Assembly: GCA_963581435.1 (NCBI GenBank)
Contig: CAUZOL010000007.1
Span: forward strand, 1 to 50,655
Origin: JABISG01 sp963581435
GTDB lineage: Bacteria; Planctomycetota; Planctomycetia; Planctomycetales; Planctomycetaceae
DNA: 50,655 nt
Direction: 5' to 3'
In this document: piece after piece, positions 1 to 8,532 of the stretch
Layout: every line of letters begins with the position of its first letter
Position numbering within the stretch: the first letter of the stretch is position 1
Translations under genes and position numbers: made by a program
The notes under the pieces: generated by a model
Database searches by the model: none
What the model saw: the letters and a program-made list of their open reading frames with translations, nothing else
Told to the model about the DNA's origin: nothing

Positions 1-331
1 CCTGCTGCGAATCATACTAACCGAACGGGATCGAGAAATCGCCGGTCCCGGATGGTGCGTGAACGCCGCTGGCTTGGGGAGAGAGCCAGCGAGCGATGGA
101 AAACGCACGGCATTGGGACAGATTGCCCAAGAATCAACCGGCTGAGATTACGATGTTTCAGATTTCGGAAGTGCAAGAAGCTCCTGCATTTAACGGTCGG
201 CGGAGTTTTTTGACCCTACGCGGTTAATCGCTGCGTCTCCGTCGTCCTTGACCTGAGAACCAAAGACTCGGAGTCGTAGCGACTTTCATCAGTTCACGCC
301 ATTTGAAGACACGTTCTAAAAGTGCAAGACC
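1..331. other. Left-edge region without a recognisable gene
   Basis: No open frame on either strand here has convincing coding character or a good ribosome binding site. A minus-strand frame over 224-538 is only the shadow of the ankyrin gene. The stretch may hold the 3' end of an upstream gene and the promoter of the ankyrin gene. I could not identify clear -35/-10 boxes. Confidence 0.4.
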
Positions 332-826
332 ATGAATGAACCGATGCCAAGCTATGTAAATGATCCCGACGCTCTGGTGACCGCTGCTGGTGTTGGTGAC
401 TACGAAGTGGTTGAACAACTCATTGAGAAGGGAGTTGACCCGGATCTGAAGTGTGAATATGGAGATACAGCAATAATTTCCGCAGTCAGAAGCGGTCTCG
501 TTGGTACCGAAACAATCATCGAGTACTTGTTGGACCATGGAGCTGATATAGACGAGGAAGACATCAATGGTGACACGGCGTTAGACCTGGCGAAGTATCA
601 CGGCTACGACAGTACGATTACATTTCTGAAGTCGCGCGGTGCGACAGGACCAGACGGACCATCAGCCATTCAGAGGATGGAAGATGAATTCTATGCCCAA
701 GAACCTCGCTACCTCGATGACCGCATGTTTGTACTAGAAATATCACGAGTAACGACGCGTTCGATGACAAGTACAAACGAACGACAACAATGGGCAGTAA
801 TCGAGCGACGAAATGTATTCGGTTAA
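332..826 (+). CDS. Ankyrin repeat protein
   Basis: A 164-residue protein with about three ankyrin repeats at residues 12-110. Repeat hallmarks are visible: VVEQLIEKGVDPDLK, GDTAIISAVRSG, IIEYLLDHGADIDEED and GDTALDLAKYHG. Ankyrin repeats usually mediate protein-protein contacts. No signal peptide or catalytic domain is present, so a cytoplasmic binding role is likely. The tail after residue 110 is low-complexity and unrecognised. The ATG has only a weak purine stretch upstream. The neighbours give no functional hint. Confidence 0.75.
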   Translation: MNEPMPSYVNDPDALVTAAGVGDYEVVEQLIEKGVDPDLKCEYGDTAIISAVRSGLVGTETIIEYLLDHGADIDEEDINGDTALDLAKYHGYDSTITFLKSRGATGPDGPSAIQRMEDEFYAQEPRYLDDRMFVLEISRVTTRSMTSTNERQQWAVIERRNVFG

Positions 827-913
827 TTGCGGCAGTATCGGGAAGGCCGGCCGGGTTAGTTAAGCCACTTACGGAGATGACGACTTACGGCGTGCTGGCG
901 ACGAGAAAAGCCA

Positions 914-1720
914 TCAAGTGGCGTTGTCGGCGATTAGCTTTTCACGTGGGATCCGGGTTCCCGCGCCCGGTTGTGTTTGCACGAATTGGCCGATCAGTTC
1001 CGGCAATCCAGCGGTCTCTGCGGGATCAGTTTGGCCATCCGTACTGGCGGTGTTTTGTTGAGTCTCGTTGGAACTACTGTCGGTATCACTGCCACAGCCG
1101 AACAGGAGTGTGATGGCCAGCCGTCGATGCGACTCCGGTACTGCAATCGCGTGGCTGAGATAGAACATCATCTCCTTGACCGACCGCATACTCATGACAA
1201 TCTCTTCACGCAACTCTGCTGGTTTTTCCCGAGTTCGCCTCGCGTTGGGGTGCTTAAACTGGCCATACGTGTCTCTCCGGAGTCTGTAAAAGTTTTTCTC
1301 AGGCGTAACAGGTTTAAGCTCGAGGATCTCTCTTATTTGCTGCATTTCAGGCGAGTCGATCCCATCGGGGGCGATCCGCAACACCGGCGTAGGATTGACG
1401 GGGGGCCGAGTCCACAACGTCCATTTCGCATCCTCGCCAAGAATCCACTGATGACCTGTTTCAGCGGCGCGCAGGATTTGCTTGTCATTGACCTTGTCAA
1501 TTGGCGACGGGGAACGCAGCACCGGTTTGGTGACAGCCATGTCCTCATAAGCCAACTCAGTACGGCGTCCATATTTCTGCAATTCCCGAAACTGGCTCGC
1601 GAGATATTCAAACTGTTCATAATCGGGCTTCAACGCGGGAGTCGGCCCGCCGGTGCTGGAGGCATTATCGACGTCATTCATGTTCTTTACCGCCACACGC
1701 ATGAACCGGCTGATGCGCAT
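914..1720 (-). CDS. Hypothetical protein of a planctomycete-type family
   Basis: The frame is open from 1942, but the coding-like part begins near 1720 (ATG at 1720, 1702 or 1681; none has a strong ribosome binding site). About 268 residues. The middle segment (HQWILGEDAKWTLWTR, then GIDSPEMQQIREIL) and the later motif EMMFYLSHAIAVPESH resemble, from memory, a widespread uncharacterised planctomycete family with the pattern 'TRSLLGVMFYLS..VEVP..H'. A GCGSDTDSSS stretch in the C-terminal region looks lipoprotein-like but lies inside the protein, so it is not a signal. The function is unknown. A plus-strand frame over the same bases is judged a shadow. Confidence 0.5.
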   Translation of the reverse strand: MRISRFMRVAVKNMNDVDNASSTGGPTPALKPDYEQFEYLASQFRELQKYGRRTELAYEDMAVTKPVLRSPSPIDKVNDKQILRAAETGHQWILGEDAKWTLWTRPPVNPTPVLRIAPDGIDSPEMQQIREILELKPVTPEKNFYRLRRDTYGQFKHPNARRTREKPAELREEIVMSMRSVKEMMFYLSHAIAVPESHRRLAITLLFGCGSDTDSSSNETQQNTASTDGQTDPAETAGLPELIGQFVQTQPGAGTRIPREKLIADNAT

Positions 1721-1914
1721 CAAGTTAAGCGCATCGACGGGGCGACCGAACGCCTTTCGCCCCGTCACCCTGCCGGGTAAGGTAAGCCTTGTGCAACCTA
1801 CCGGCCGGATGGGTAAGGTGGGTATCAACTCCGCCGTCGTTTTGGTCCCGCTTGCCGATGGCAAGTGGTCTTGAGATCGTCTTTCAGGTGCGGCCTGTGA
1901 ATTTGGAACAGCAG

Positions 1915-3468
1915 ATGCCCAAAGCGTCGCATGGCGGCTCACTGCCCGTCGGCCTGCGACGGACTGCTTGGGCGCTTGTGGTGCTATCGATTCTCTGCCG
2001 CGTCATTCACTTGCAGTCGCCGCTGCTGGAAATTCATAGCTTTCGCCAGACGCATAATGGCATGGTGATTTACTGGATGGCGAAGAACGGGATTTCGTTT
2101 CTGGACTATCAGGCCCCCCTCTTCGGACCGCCGTGGCAGCTGGATGTCGATTTTCCGTTTTTTCAGGCCGCGGCAAGCGTCCTCGTGCGATATGGCGGAC
2201 TGAATGTCGATCTCGCCGGGCGTCTTACGGGGCTTCTGTTTTTCTATCTTTCGGCGGTGATGGTGTACCAGCTGGGACGGCGGCTCTTTCCGTTCAGCGA
2301 GGTCCCGCTGATCGCGCTGCTGTTCTATCTCTACAGCCCGTTGAGTGTGCTCTGGAGTCGGGCCTGCATGATCGACTTCGCCGCGATATTCTTCGCAATG
2401 GTCTGGTTGTATTGCGGTCTGGAGTTTCTGCGTAACGAGCGGCGCTTTGGCCTGTTGCTCGTCGGTACGGCTGCGGGAGCTCTGGCGACGGCGATCAAAT
2501 CAATCGTCATGCCGGTTTTCGGCGTTTTGCTTGCGGTCTGGCTTTGGCGGCGGTGTCGCGCGGAGTGGCGGCTGGCAGGGCTTTCGGGACGCCCGTACTC
2601 CTGGCTGATGAAGCGGCGGCTGGCGTTTGCGGCTGGCATGCTCACACTGCTCACGGTTCCTGTGCTGGCCGGCTGGTTTTGGATGCAACATGCAAACGCA
2701 GTCAACTTGGCGTCGCCTTACACAGCGTTCCATGCCTCATCCAATATGCGGGAATGGATATTTGGAACGTGGTCACAACGCCTCGATCCGATGAACTGGC
2801 TGATTCTGGCCGGTCGGATGGTGGCTTACGCTTTCCCCTATGCGTTGATCCTTTTTCCAATCATTGGGATTCGAGCGGCCTGGAAGATGTCGCAACGACA
2901 TCGGCGATTCGCCACCGCTGCAGTATTGGGCCCGGCCGTGACAATCTTTACGTTTTTCAATCTGTTCGTTGTACACGATTACTATCTTGTCGCAGCGATG
3001 CCGCTCTTTTCTTTCCTCGCGGCGATGGGAGCTTGGCACTTGTGGCAGACAGGGGTGATCCGGTTGCGCATCGGCCTGCTGCCAGCCGGCCTGCTGCTCG
3101 GCTCATTCCTTCTCGGGTCCGGGCATTATCTCTACTGGACAGTGAGGTTCGACTACGACTATGAACTCTGTCGTGTTGGGCGGTTGGTCCGGGAGGTCAC
3201 CCCGGAGGACGAGTACGTAATCGTCACCGACTTCTACTGGCATACGTCTATCCTGTACTACTCCGAGCGGCGGGGCTTCATGGTCGTTGCCGACCACGAC
3301 GTCGAACCCCCCTGGGACCAGTTCCATCGGTTACCTTACAGGACAATTGTCAGCAAGCAGGACCAGCCAGACCTGCTCCTGCATTGGAGCCGGCACCGGC
3401 TCGTTGGCCGCGTGGGGGACTTTCGCGTATTTCGCGTTAGCGGTCCGCAAGCTGTTTCAGGCGATTGA
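1915..3468 (+). CDS. GT39-like (GT-C fold) membrane glycosyltransferase
   Basis: A 517-residue multi-pass membrane protein. The first helix (about residues 13-27) is followed by a periplasmic loop with HSFRQTHNGMVIYWMAKNG. This resembles the 'FRQT.TA' loop of ArnT/PMT-like GT39 enzymes, which transfer sugars from polyprenyl-phosphate donors on the outer face of the membrane. Around ten further hydrophobic helices follow, then a soluble C-terminal part from about residue 410. The upstream frame is open to 1789, but the ATG at 1915 begins where the hydrophobic protein begins. The 3' end overlaps the convergent SGNH gene by 32 bp. Substrate is unknown. Confidence 0.7.
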   Translation: MPKASHGGSLPVGLRRTAWALVVLSILCRVIHLQSPLLEIHSFRQTHNGMVIYWMAKNGISFLDYQAPLFGPPWQLDVDFPFFQAAASVLVRYGGLNVDLAGRLTGLLFFYLSAVMVYQLGRRLFPFSEVPLIALLFYLYSPLSVLWSRACMIDFAAIFFAMVWLYCGLEFLRNERRFGLLLVGTAAGALATAIKSIVMPVFGVLLAVWLWRRCRAEWRLAGLSGRPYSWLMKRRLAFAAGMLTLLTVPVLAGWFWMQHANAVNLASPYTAFHASSNMREWIFGTWSQRLDPMNWLILAGRMVAYAFPYALILFPIIGIRAAWKMSQRHRRFATAAVLGPAVTIFTFFNLFVVHDYYLVAAMPLFSFLAAMGAWHLWQTGVIRLRIGLLPAGLLLGSFLLGSGHYLYWTVRFDYDYELCRVGRLVREVTPEDEYVIVTDFYWHTSILYYSERRGFMVVADHDVEPPWDQFHRLPYRTIVSKQDQPDLLLHWSRHRLVGRVGDFRVFRVSGPQAVSGD

Positions 3469-4894
3469 CGATCGCCTGTGCTGTTACTTCGTGCCCACGG
3501 GGATTCCAGTGCGTGTCGTCACGATGAAAGAGCAGTTCCCGGCCCGCGTACTTCTGCATAATGGGAAGCAGATCGAGCGTCTCAAAGTCGTGCTCCTGGG
3601 CCAGACTGAAAACAAAATTGGCGAAATGGGGCGGCTGCAGCTCGGGGAAGTCTTCGAAATGCGGCCCGTGTACGCGGGGAGCCGAGGGAGCGACGACGAC
3701 CAGCACTCGGGCGCCGAAGCCTTCGGCAACCTTCTTCATCCGGGCCAGCGCTTTCGAAATCCGCTTTCGATTGGAATGGCTCTCGACGTAATTGAGAGAT
3801 GCCGCCGCCCGCGTCACATAGGGAGGATTGAACAGCTTGTAACCGAGACTGTTCGACCGATAAAGTTGGCCTCGTAAATGGATTCCATCGACCGTCTGGT
3901 GCGAATCACCTCCCAGCACGTAAAGCTGCCCGCTCAAAGCTCGGCTGAGAACTGAGTTGTACCGCACCGCCTCGATTGCGGTCATGACGCCGTCGAACAC
4001 CGTGCCATCAATGCGGGATGATGAATCCGGCGGGAGGAAGGGATCGACGCTGTCTTCCAAATCGTTGCCATCAAACACCAGCCAGACAATCCACTCAAGG
4101 GATTCCGGCATGTCCTCAGACTCGGCAATCTCATCCAGCTGTTGGATCTGTGACGGAAGTCCACAGCCGCAGTGACCAAGATTGTAGCACGCCGTTTTCT
4201 GCACATTCATCTTGTGCACAAAACTGTTGGTGGAGAACACGCCGTTTCCCCAGGCGAAGGAATCGCCCAGCAAAATCATTCTGGCCTTAGAGAGCGGAAT
4301 CGACTTTCGGTAGCCGTGCTGATCGACTTCGATATCCATTTCTCTAAACTCGATCACTTTCTCCCGGATGGTCGCCGACCGCAGGTCGGACGCCGCACAC
4401 AGGTCGCCGTAGACCTTCGCCACGTAGTAACTGTGGGGCTTTGTGAAGACAAAGGGATCCCGTCTCATTTTGGGGACAGCGTCGTGGAATTCGACGACGG
4501 AGATCTCGGGGACGGAGACATCACGTCTCTGTTCGCCGCTCGGGCGAATGACTGTGTTGTAGTACAGCCCGTACAGCACATCCATTGCAAGTAGCGTCAG
4601 CAGGACCGACCACGTTACCAGTACGATTCGCACGAAAGGGCGAGATGTCACGTCGCGATTTGCAATTGCGTGCTTGGCCCAATACGTAATAGCAAGCCAG
4701 GAAACCGCAACCGCAACTGCCCAATAGCGCAGCCGAAACCCGTCGCCAAATAAGCTGTGAAGCGCCAATGACAAATAAACGACCAGCGCCACGCCACCCC
4801 AAACGGCCAGTCGCGACCATGCCTTCACATTGGCGGGACGGCCACGACGGAGGTTGCCCAAGTCGGGAATCTGATGTGTTTCAGTTGAAGACAT
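3437..4894 (-). CDS. Membrane-anchored SGNH/GDSL-type hydrolase
   Basis: 485 residues with three predicted N-terminal transmembrane helices (about 27-47, 57-72 and 88-112) and an extracytoplasmic SGNH domain. The nucleophile motif ILLGDSFAWGNGV carries GDS at residues 210-212. The block V motif DDTHWNPRGHEV gives the Asp/His pair near residues 460-467. This architecture resembles AlgX/AlgJ- or DltD-like proteins that modify or trim O-acyl groups on surface polysaccharides. It converges on the GT39-like gene, which suggests both act on cell-surface glycans. The substrate is not predictable from sequence. Confidence 0.72.
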   Translation of the reverse strand: MSSTETHQIPDLGNLRRGRPANVKAWSRLAVWGGVALVVYLSLALHSLFGDGFRLRYWAVAVAVSWLAITYWAKHAIANRDVTSRPFVRIVLVTWSVLLTLLAMDVLYGLYYNTVIRPSGEQRRDVSVPEISVVEFHDAVPKMRRDPFVFTKPHSYYVAKVYGDLCAASDLRSATIREKVIEFREMDIEVDQHGYRKSIPLSKARMILLGDSFAWGNGVFSTNSFVHKMNVQKTACYNLGHCGCGLPSQIQQLDEIAESEDMPESLEWIVWLVFDGNDLEDSVDPFLPPDSSSRIDGTVFDGVMTAIEAVRYNSVLSRALSGQLYVLGGDSHQTVDGIHLRGQLYRSNSLGYKLFNPPYVTRAAASLNYVESHSNRKRISKALARMKKVAEGFGARVLVVVAPSAPRVHGPHFEDFPELQPPHFANFVFSLAQEHDFETLDLLPIMQKYAGRELLFHRDDTHWNPRGHEVTAQAIVNRLKQLADR

Positions 4895-5125
4895 AGCGAG
4901 GACGTTGAACCGCGGAGAGTGCGCGAAGCACAGACAATTGACTCTCGATTATAACCCCGACGCGTACCGGCGTCCATTGCCGATACCCAGGCGAGAGAAT
5001 CGCGTCTAGCGTCCGTTCGGCATGGTCCGCGATGGTTGGGTCGGGCAGTTTGGGATTACCATCGGGGCTTGCACCCTGAGTCGCTTGCAAGCAGTATGGC
5101 TGTGGATTAACCCGAAGAGGATGCC

Positions 5126-5335
5126 ATGAAAAGTCTGCTGACGATTATCGTTCTTGTCGCATCGGTGGGGCGGGTGCAGGCGGGGTTTATCACATACTCC
5201 GACCGAAGCACGTGGGATTCTTCCGTTGGAGGACCAATCCTTGTTGAGGACTTCAACGGATTCACTGTCGATACAGAATTTAAGAGCCAACCGCTTGCTC
5301 TGAACGGTATGGAAGTAATCGCAGATGTCAAATAA
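5126..5335 (+). pseudogene. Truncated exported protein, N-terminal fragment
   Basis: 69 residues beginning with a clear signal peptide (MKSLLTIIVLVASVGRVQA, cleavage after VQA) behind a good ribosome binding site, AGAGG. The mature start GFITYSDRSTWDSSVGG, then LVEDFNGFTVDT, looks like the beginning of a much longer PEP-CTERM-type exported protein. Those are usually well over 150 residues and end in a sorting signal, which is absent here. The frame closes abruptly at TAA. This is probably a broken gene, with its end marking an old rearrangement at the left flank of the island. It could also be a small secreted protein. Confidence 0.5.
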
Positions 5336-5719
5336 ATTGATCGATAGAAACTGCCACAAACACCCCACAAATAGACCGCGAGACCTGTGATGGTGATATG
5401 AGACTTTGGATTATGCATGAAAACAGGGCGCAGGAACAGTGAAGTGCTTCACAAGGCGGGACTTTACAGCAACTCTCCCGGCAATTCTAAACCGCGTGCC
5501 GAACAGCACTGGTCCAAGACTCGATGTTCCTATTTCCCCATTTGCCACCGTGGTTAGAACCTCGTGACCGAGGAGTTCCTGGACGCGGATTCGTCCCGAA
5601 ATACGTTGGTTTTTCCGAATAGCGGCTGAATCACTCGACGCACCCCGTGATCTGCACGAACTGAATCCGTTATTGCCGTCCGCGAATTCAAAACACGCGA
5701 TTCCCGTCAAATCAGAGGT
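5336..5719. other. Gene-poor junction at left side of the island
   Basis: No convincing gene was found. A minus-strand frame (5411-5710) has no recognisable motif and poor composition. Short plus-strand stretches are broken by stops in all frames. The segment lies between the truncated exported protein and the DUF3820-like gene and probably contains degenerate sequence from a recombination junction. Confidence 0.4.
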
Positions 5720-6085
5720 TTACCGTACTGGCACTCTCAAGGCTGAGGAGCCGCATAATTCGTGAACCAGCGCGCTCCGGTTCTTTCGACCGAGAGCAGT
5801 TTGCGCGGCTGAGGGCGGCCGAACGGTGTCGTCATTCCGACTGCGAGGAATGGTAGGGTTCCCCCGGCCCCGCACGTCGCGCAGCACCCATTCCAGATAG
5901 CCGGTGGGAACCGCAGAGATGGGCTTGCCGCGCCAGCGTCGGCCGATGGGCATGAGGCCAGCCAGCACGGGTGGGTTTGGCTCACTGCGGGTCCCCTGTT
6001 CGACGTACCGCCGCCGGTCACCCCGATAGCTGTCTGGGCATTCCACTGATTGTTGTGGACGGCGCTGGTGGGAATTCCAACTCAT
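5720..6085 (-). CDS. DUF3820-like small protein
   Basis: 121 residues. The motif MPIGRRWRGKPISAVPTGYL, continuing EWVLRDV, matches the DUF3820 pattern 'MPFGKHKG.PL..IP.DYL.WL'. That family occurs beside phage or plasmid DNA-processing genes and is often linked to exonuclease or helicase proteins; its biochemical role is unclear. The start at 6085 overlaps the stop of the upstream frame as ATGA, which suggests translational coupling. An internal ATG at 5953 begins exactly at the conserved motif and is an alternative start. The rest is Arg/Pro-rich and poorly conserved-looking. Confidence 0.5.
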   Translation of the reverse strand: MSWNSHQRRPQQSVECPDSYRGDRRRYVEQGTRSEPNPPVLAGLMPIGRRWRGKPISAVPTGYLEWVLRDVRGRGNPTIPRSRNDDTVRPPSAAQTALGRKNRSALVHELCGSSALRVPVR

Positions 6086-6292
6086 GTGTTGTCTCCAGAT
6101 TCGGGGGAACGGGGGAGTTGCGATTGGTGGTATCGATACACGGCGGCCAAGTGATTCACGTAGTCGCCGGGTTTAACGAGGTCCAACCGTCCAGATTTGA
6201 CCAGTCGCTTCAGCCATCGCGCAGTTGTACGGTGTGGCGAGCCAATCACGGCCGCCGCCGCCCGACAGCGTGTCGAGCGACGGTTGGCTCAT
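6082..6292 (-). pseudogene. Small helix-turn-helix protein, +1 frameshift
   Basis: ATG at 6292 opens a frame starting MSQPSLDTLS. The rest of the protein lies in another frame: AAAAVIGSPHRTTARWLKRL, then VKSGRLDLVKPGDYV, a classic helix-turn-helix, ending at TGA 6082-6084. The span is 211 bases, one more than a multiple of three. Dropping one G from the GGG run near position 6261 restores a continuous 69-residue protein. This is either a real inactivating frameshift or a sequencing error in a GC-rich run. The stop overlaps the next start as ATGA. It is probably a DNA-binding regulator of the island. Confidence 0.55.
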
Positions 6293-6297
6293 ATTGA

Positions 6298-6861
6298 TCA
6301 GATTCCACCTTCCGTGCGGACTGTTGTCGCTCCAATCGATAACGGACGGAAGATGTTTAACTGGTCTTCGACGTCTGGTTTATTCGTCTTCCAGTACGCT
6401 GGATGCGAACTAACAATTGGCCGATCGTTTTCACTGTCCCACCCTGTCTGCACCAATGGAAACGGAATCACCGAGATGTCACATGTGACTAGAGCCCACG
6501 CCAGAATCTCTGTGCACAGCGGATCGTCAGGTCCGCAGTATTCGAGCCTCTCTGCTTCGGTCCATTGGTCCTCGCGGGACTCATCTAGCGTGTACTGGAG
6601 CAGCGTCTTGCCATCTGCAAGGATGGCAAAGCACGCCTTTTGCACCGCAAGATTATGCCACTCCTGAATTGTCAGATTGACGTCCCGCTCAAACACCTGA
6701 TTCTTCGTTTCTGCCATGTCCTTGCTCCGTAAAAACACATTCTTAAAAACCAGCGAACGTCGCCGGCGTGGTAAATGGTCAGTGGTTTCGCCGTCACCAT
6801 TCGTTGGAATGTCTATGTCATCCCAGGAAAATTGGTCGCTCGTTTTTTCTGGTTCGGTCAC
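6298..6861 (-). CDS. Hypothetical acidic protein of the island
   Basis: 187 residues starting at GTG. The N-terminus is acidic (MTEPEKTSDQFSWDDIDIP), then comes a basic RRRRS segment. The C-terminal half contains LCTEILAWALVTCDISVIPF. I recognise no domain. It starts 5 bases after the stop of the 46-residue gene and its stop (6298) lies just upstream of the next start, so it sits in a tightly packed operon with the TOPRIM gene. A role in element maintenance is only an inference from position. Confidence 0.5.
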   Translation of the reverse strand: MTEPEKTSDQFSWDDIDIPTNGDGETTDHLPRRRRSLVFKNVFLRSKDMAETKNQVFERDVNLTIQEWHNLAVQKACFAILADGKTLLQYTLDESREDQWTEAERLEYCGPDDPLCTEILAWALVTCDISVIPFPLVQTGWDSENDRPIVSSHPAYWKTNKPDVEDQLNIFRPLSIGATTVRTEGGI

Positions 6862-6866
6862 CGCAG

Positions 6867-7007
6867 TTACGCGGGTAACTTCGTCATCTTGTGTTTCACC
6901 ATTTCCAGAATCGCGGGGTCGTCCTTGAGGTGTTCGTTCAGAACATCGTCAACAGATTCGCCGGTTAGCTCTGCCGCCGCTGTTGCCGACTCGATCATTT
7001 GTTGCAT
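6867..7007 (-). CDS. Small hypothetical protein (46 aa)
   Basis: ATG at 7007 to TAA at 6867-6869. The product begins MQQMIESATAAAELTGESVD, continues DDVLNEHLKDDPAILEMVKH and is helical and charged with good coding character. The frame is open upstream to the stop codon of the TOPRIM gene. Its position between the TOPRIM gene (stop 7044) and the GTG of the next gene supports it as a real small gene in a packed operon. No family is recognised. Confidence 0.5.
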   Translation of the reverse strand: MQQMIESATAAAELTGESVDDVLNEHLKDDPAILEMVKHKMTKLPA

Positions 7008-7043
7008 CGAAGCGTGTGTCCCTTGTTGGAGTCCGGCTGTTGG

Positions 7044-8231
7044 TCATAGGCTTTCCAGCGACTTGCGAACGGTCGTCTCTATCCGCTCGTGGTGCTGCCG
7101 TACCTGTTCTTCGGCCTCGCGTGTGGTGACGTCGCGCCAAGATTCAGGTGCGGCCTCGATGCCCCATTCCGACACGCTCGACTGAATGGTGGCGCAATCG
7201 ACGAGACCGTCGATCTCTTCTGCGGCGCGGTCCAACAGCGACTCGATATTGATTATCTGTTCGATGGTGCTTCGTGCCTGTTGGCGAGCGGCCAAGCGTA
7301 CTGCGTCATTGGCGGCACTCAGTACAACGTCGTCCGGTGGAACGAGGTTTTTCGTGAGGCCGTGCAACTCCAACTTGGCTTCAACGAAGTCGATGAAATC
7401 CTGCGGGATGGCGGCCAGTGCGTTCAACTCAATGCGCTGGCAGCGGAACTGCTTCTTTCCCTTCACGACTCCCGCATACTCGCCTTCCCAATGCAGCCGC
7501 TCTGTGTCCGTCAGTTCGAGGTCTTGGGGCAGACCCTTCACTCGGTGGAAGACTTCGAGGTCCAGTCCCATTTCAATCGCTTCGTCCAGACTCATGCCGA
7601 TGTCGATGACGGTAATGTTGTCGCTGCGGAGTCCAGCCTTTTCGAGATTATGGTGAATGTTCTTACCATCGGGGTCGGCATCGTGCAGACACAGGAGAGT
7701 TATCGGTTGCCCCTCGGTCGCCTTGGACATCAGCAGCTTCGCAGCGTTGGTGGCGTACCCTTCGGCGGCAATGATCGCGATGTCGAACTTCTCTGCGATT
7801 CCGGACTTCCTGAGCAAACCGGCCATGCCTTTTTTTTCGATGTACAAAACCGTGTGGAACAGCCACGCCGGCACGGAATACGCTTCGACGTTCCGCGTTC
7901 CCAATGGAATGATGTTGCCGGTGTGTGGCTCGATCAAATAGCCGCGCGGGTCTCGCATCATTAAGTCGATGACGCCGTGAACCTCTTGGTAGGTCTTGAG
8001 AACCGCATCTAGGTAGCTCTGACTCAGAGAGGCCTCCGTGTACTGCTGAATCATTTTGCGAATTTGGTAGTAACATGTTCGGCCGTCGAATTCGTATTGT
8101 CCGGTGATGATGTCGTCGCGGAGTCCTTTGAGTCGTTCATCAGAGAGTGCGGGGCAAAGGTTTCGGAATTGGACGTTGATCTTCAGATCGTCAACAGAAA
8201 TGTCATTGCCAACATCGGTGCCGGGTGCCAT
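7044..8231 (-). CDS. Spo11/topoisomerase VI-A-like TOPRIM protein
   Basis: 394 residues from the ATG at 8231, chosen because AAGGAGAG sits at ideal spacing upstream. Residues 45-60 (EFDGRTCYYQIRKMIQQ) resemble the winged-helix/5Y-CAP segment of Topo VI-A and Spo11 that carries the catalytic tyrosine. A TOPRIM domain follows: VLYIEKKG (Glu132), IIAAEGYATNAAKLL and LLCLHDADPDGKNI, with the DxD acidic pair at 184 and 186. A late RIELNAL motif matches the end of that fold. Family members cut DNA through a tyrosyl-phosphodiester link. No GHKL B subunit is nearby, so it resembles stand-alone 'Mini-A'-type proteins of mobile elements. A non-cleaving TOPRIM role is possible. Confidence 0.7.
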   Translation of the reverse strand: MAPGTDVGNDISVDDLKINVQFRNLCPALSDERLKGLRDDIITGQYEFDGRTCYYQIRKMIQQYTEASLSQSYLDAVLKTYQEVHGVIDLMMRDPRGYLIEPHTGNIIPLGTRNVEAYSVPAWLFHTVLYIEKKGMAGLLRKSGIAEKFDIAIIAAEGYATNAAKLLMSKATEGQPITLLCLHDADPDGKNIHHNLEKAGLRSDNITVIDIGMSLDEAIEMGLDLEVFHRVKGLPQDLELTDTERLHWEGEYAGVVKGKKQFRCQRIELNALAAIPQDFIDFVEAKLELHGLTKNLVPPDDVVLSAANDAVRLAARQQARSTIEQIINIESLLDRAAEEIDGLVDCATIQSSVSEWGIEAAPESWRDVTTREAEEQVRQHHERIETTVRKSLESL

Positions 8232-8483
8232 AATTCGATCTCTCCTTGGTTTATGAAACCGCCGGGTGTTTTGTCGCGCTCCGGCGGTATGGTGGCCACG
8301 ATGCCCATGGTCCACCCCCTGCTGGTCGTCGGCGCTCGCAACTACCACGCCCAGCCGACGTAGGTTTTCCAATGCTTGCCGCTCCCGCTCCCGGTCGCCG
8401 TCAATCCGGGCCCGCTCCCACACCGCGAACCACGCCGTAGCACAGTCCTGGGGCCGCGGGGGATGTTTGGGGCTTGTCTTCAC
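8231..8483 (-). CDS. Possible small ORF or N-terminal extension of the TOPRIM gene
   Basis: A GTG at 8483 with GAGG upstream opens an 84-codon stretch in the same frame as the TOPRIM protein, with no stop between. Its first half (CATAWFAVWERARIDGDRER, then QALENLRRLGVVV) is clearly coding-like. From memory it resembles small planctomycete proteins with 'WFAVLERAR..GD' and 'L..LGV.V'. The second half looks non-coding. Either a small upstream gene lost its stop or changed frame, or the TOPRIM protein carries an N-terminal extension. The strong ribosome binding site at 8231 favours two products. Confidence 0.4.
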
Positions 8484-8532
8484 TTCGCACCTCACTTTCC
8501 AGGTCAGAAAAGTAACTCTGGAAAATGGGCGA

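Noticed and set aside
971..1780. 269-codon plus-strand frame
   Set aside because: It opposes the minus-strand hypothetical gene, whose translation has a family-like pattern; the plus product is compositionally odd.
5411..5710. 99-codon minus-strand frame
   Set aside because: No motif, no ribosome site, and composition unlike the neighbouring genes.
7089..7964. 291-codon plus-strand frame
   Set aside because: Shadow of the TOPRIM gene; the minus strand has the catalytic motifs.
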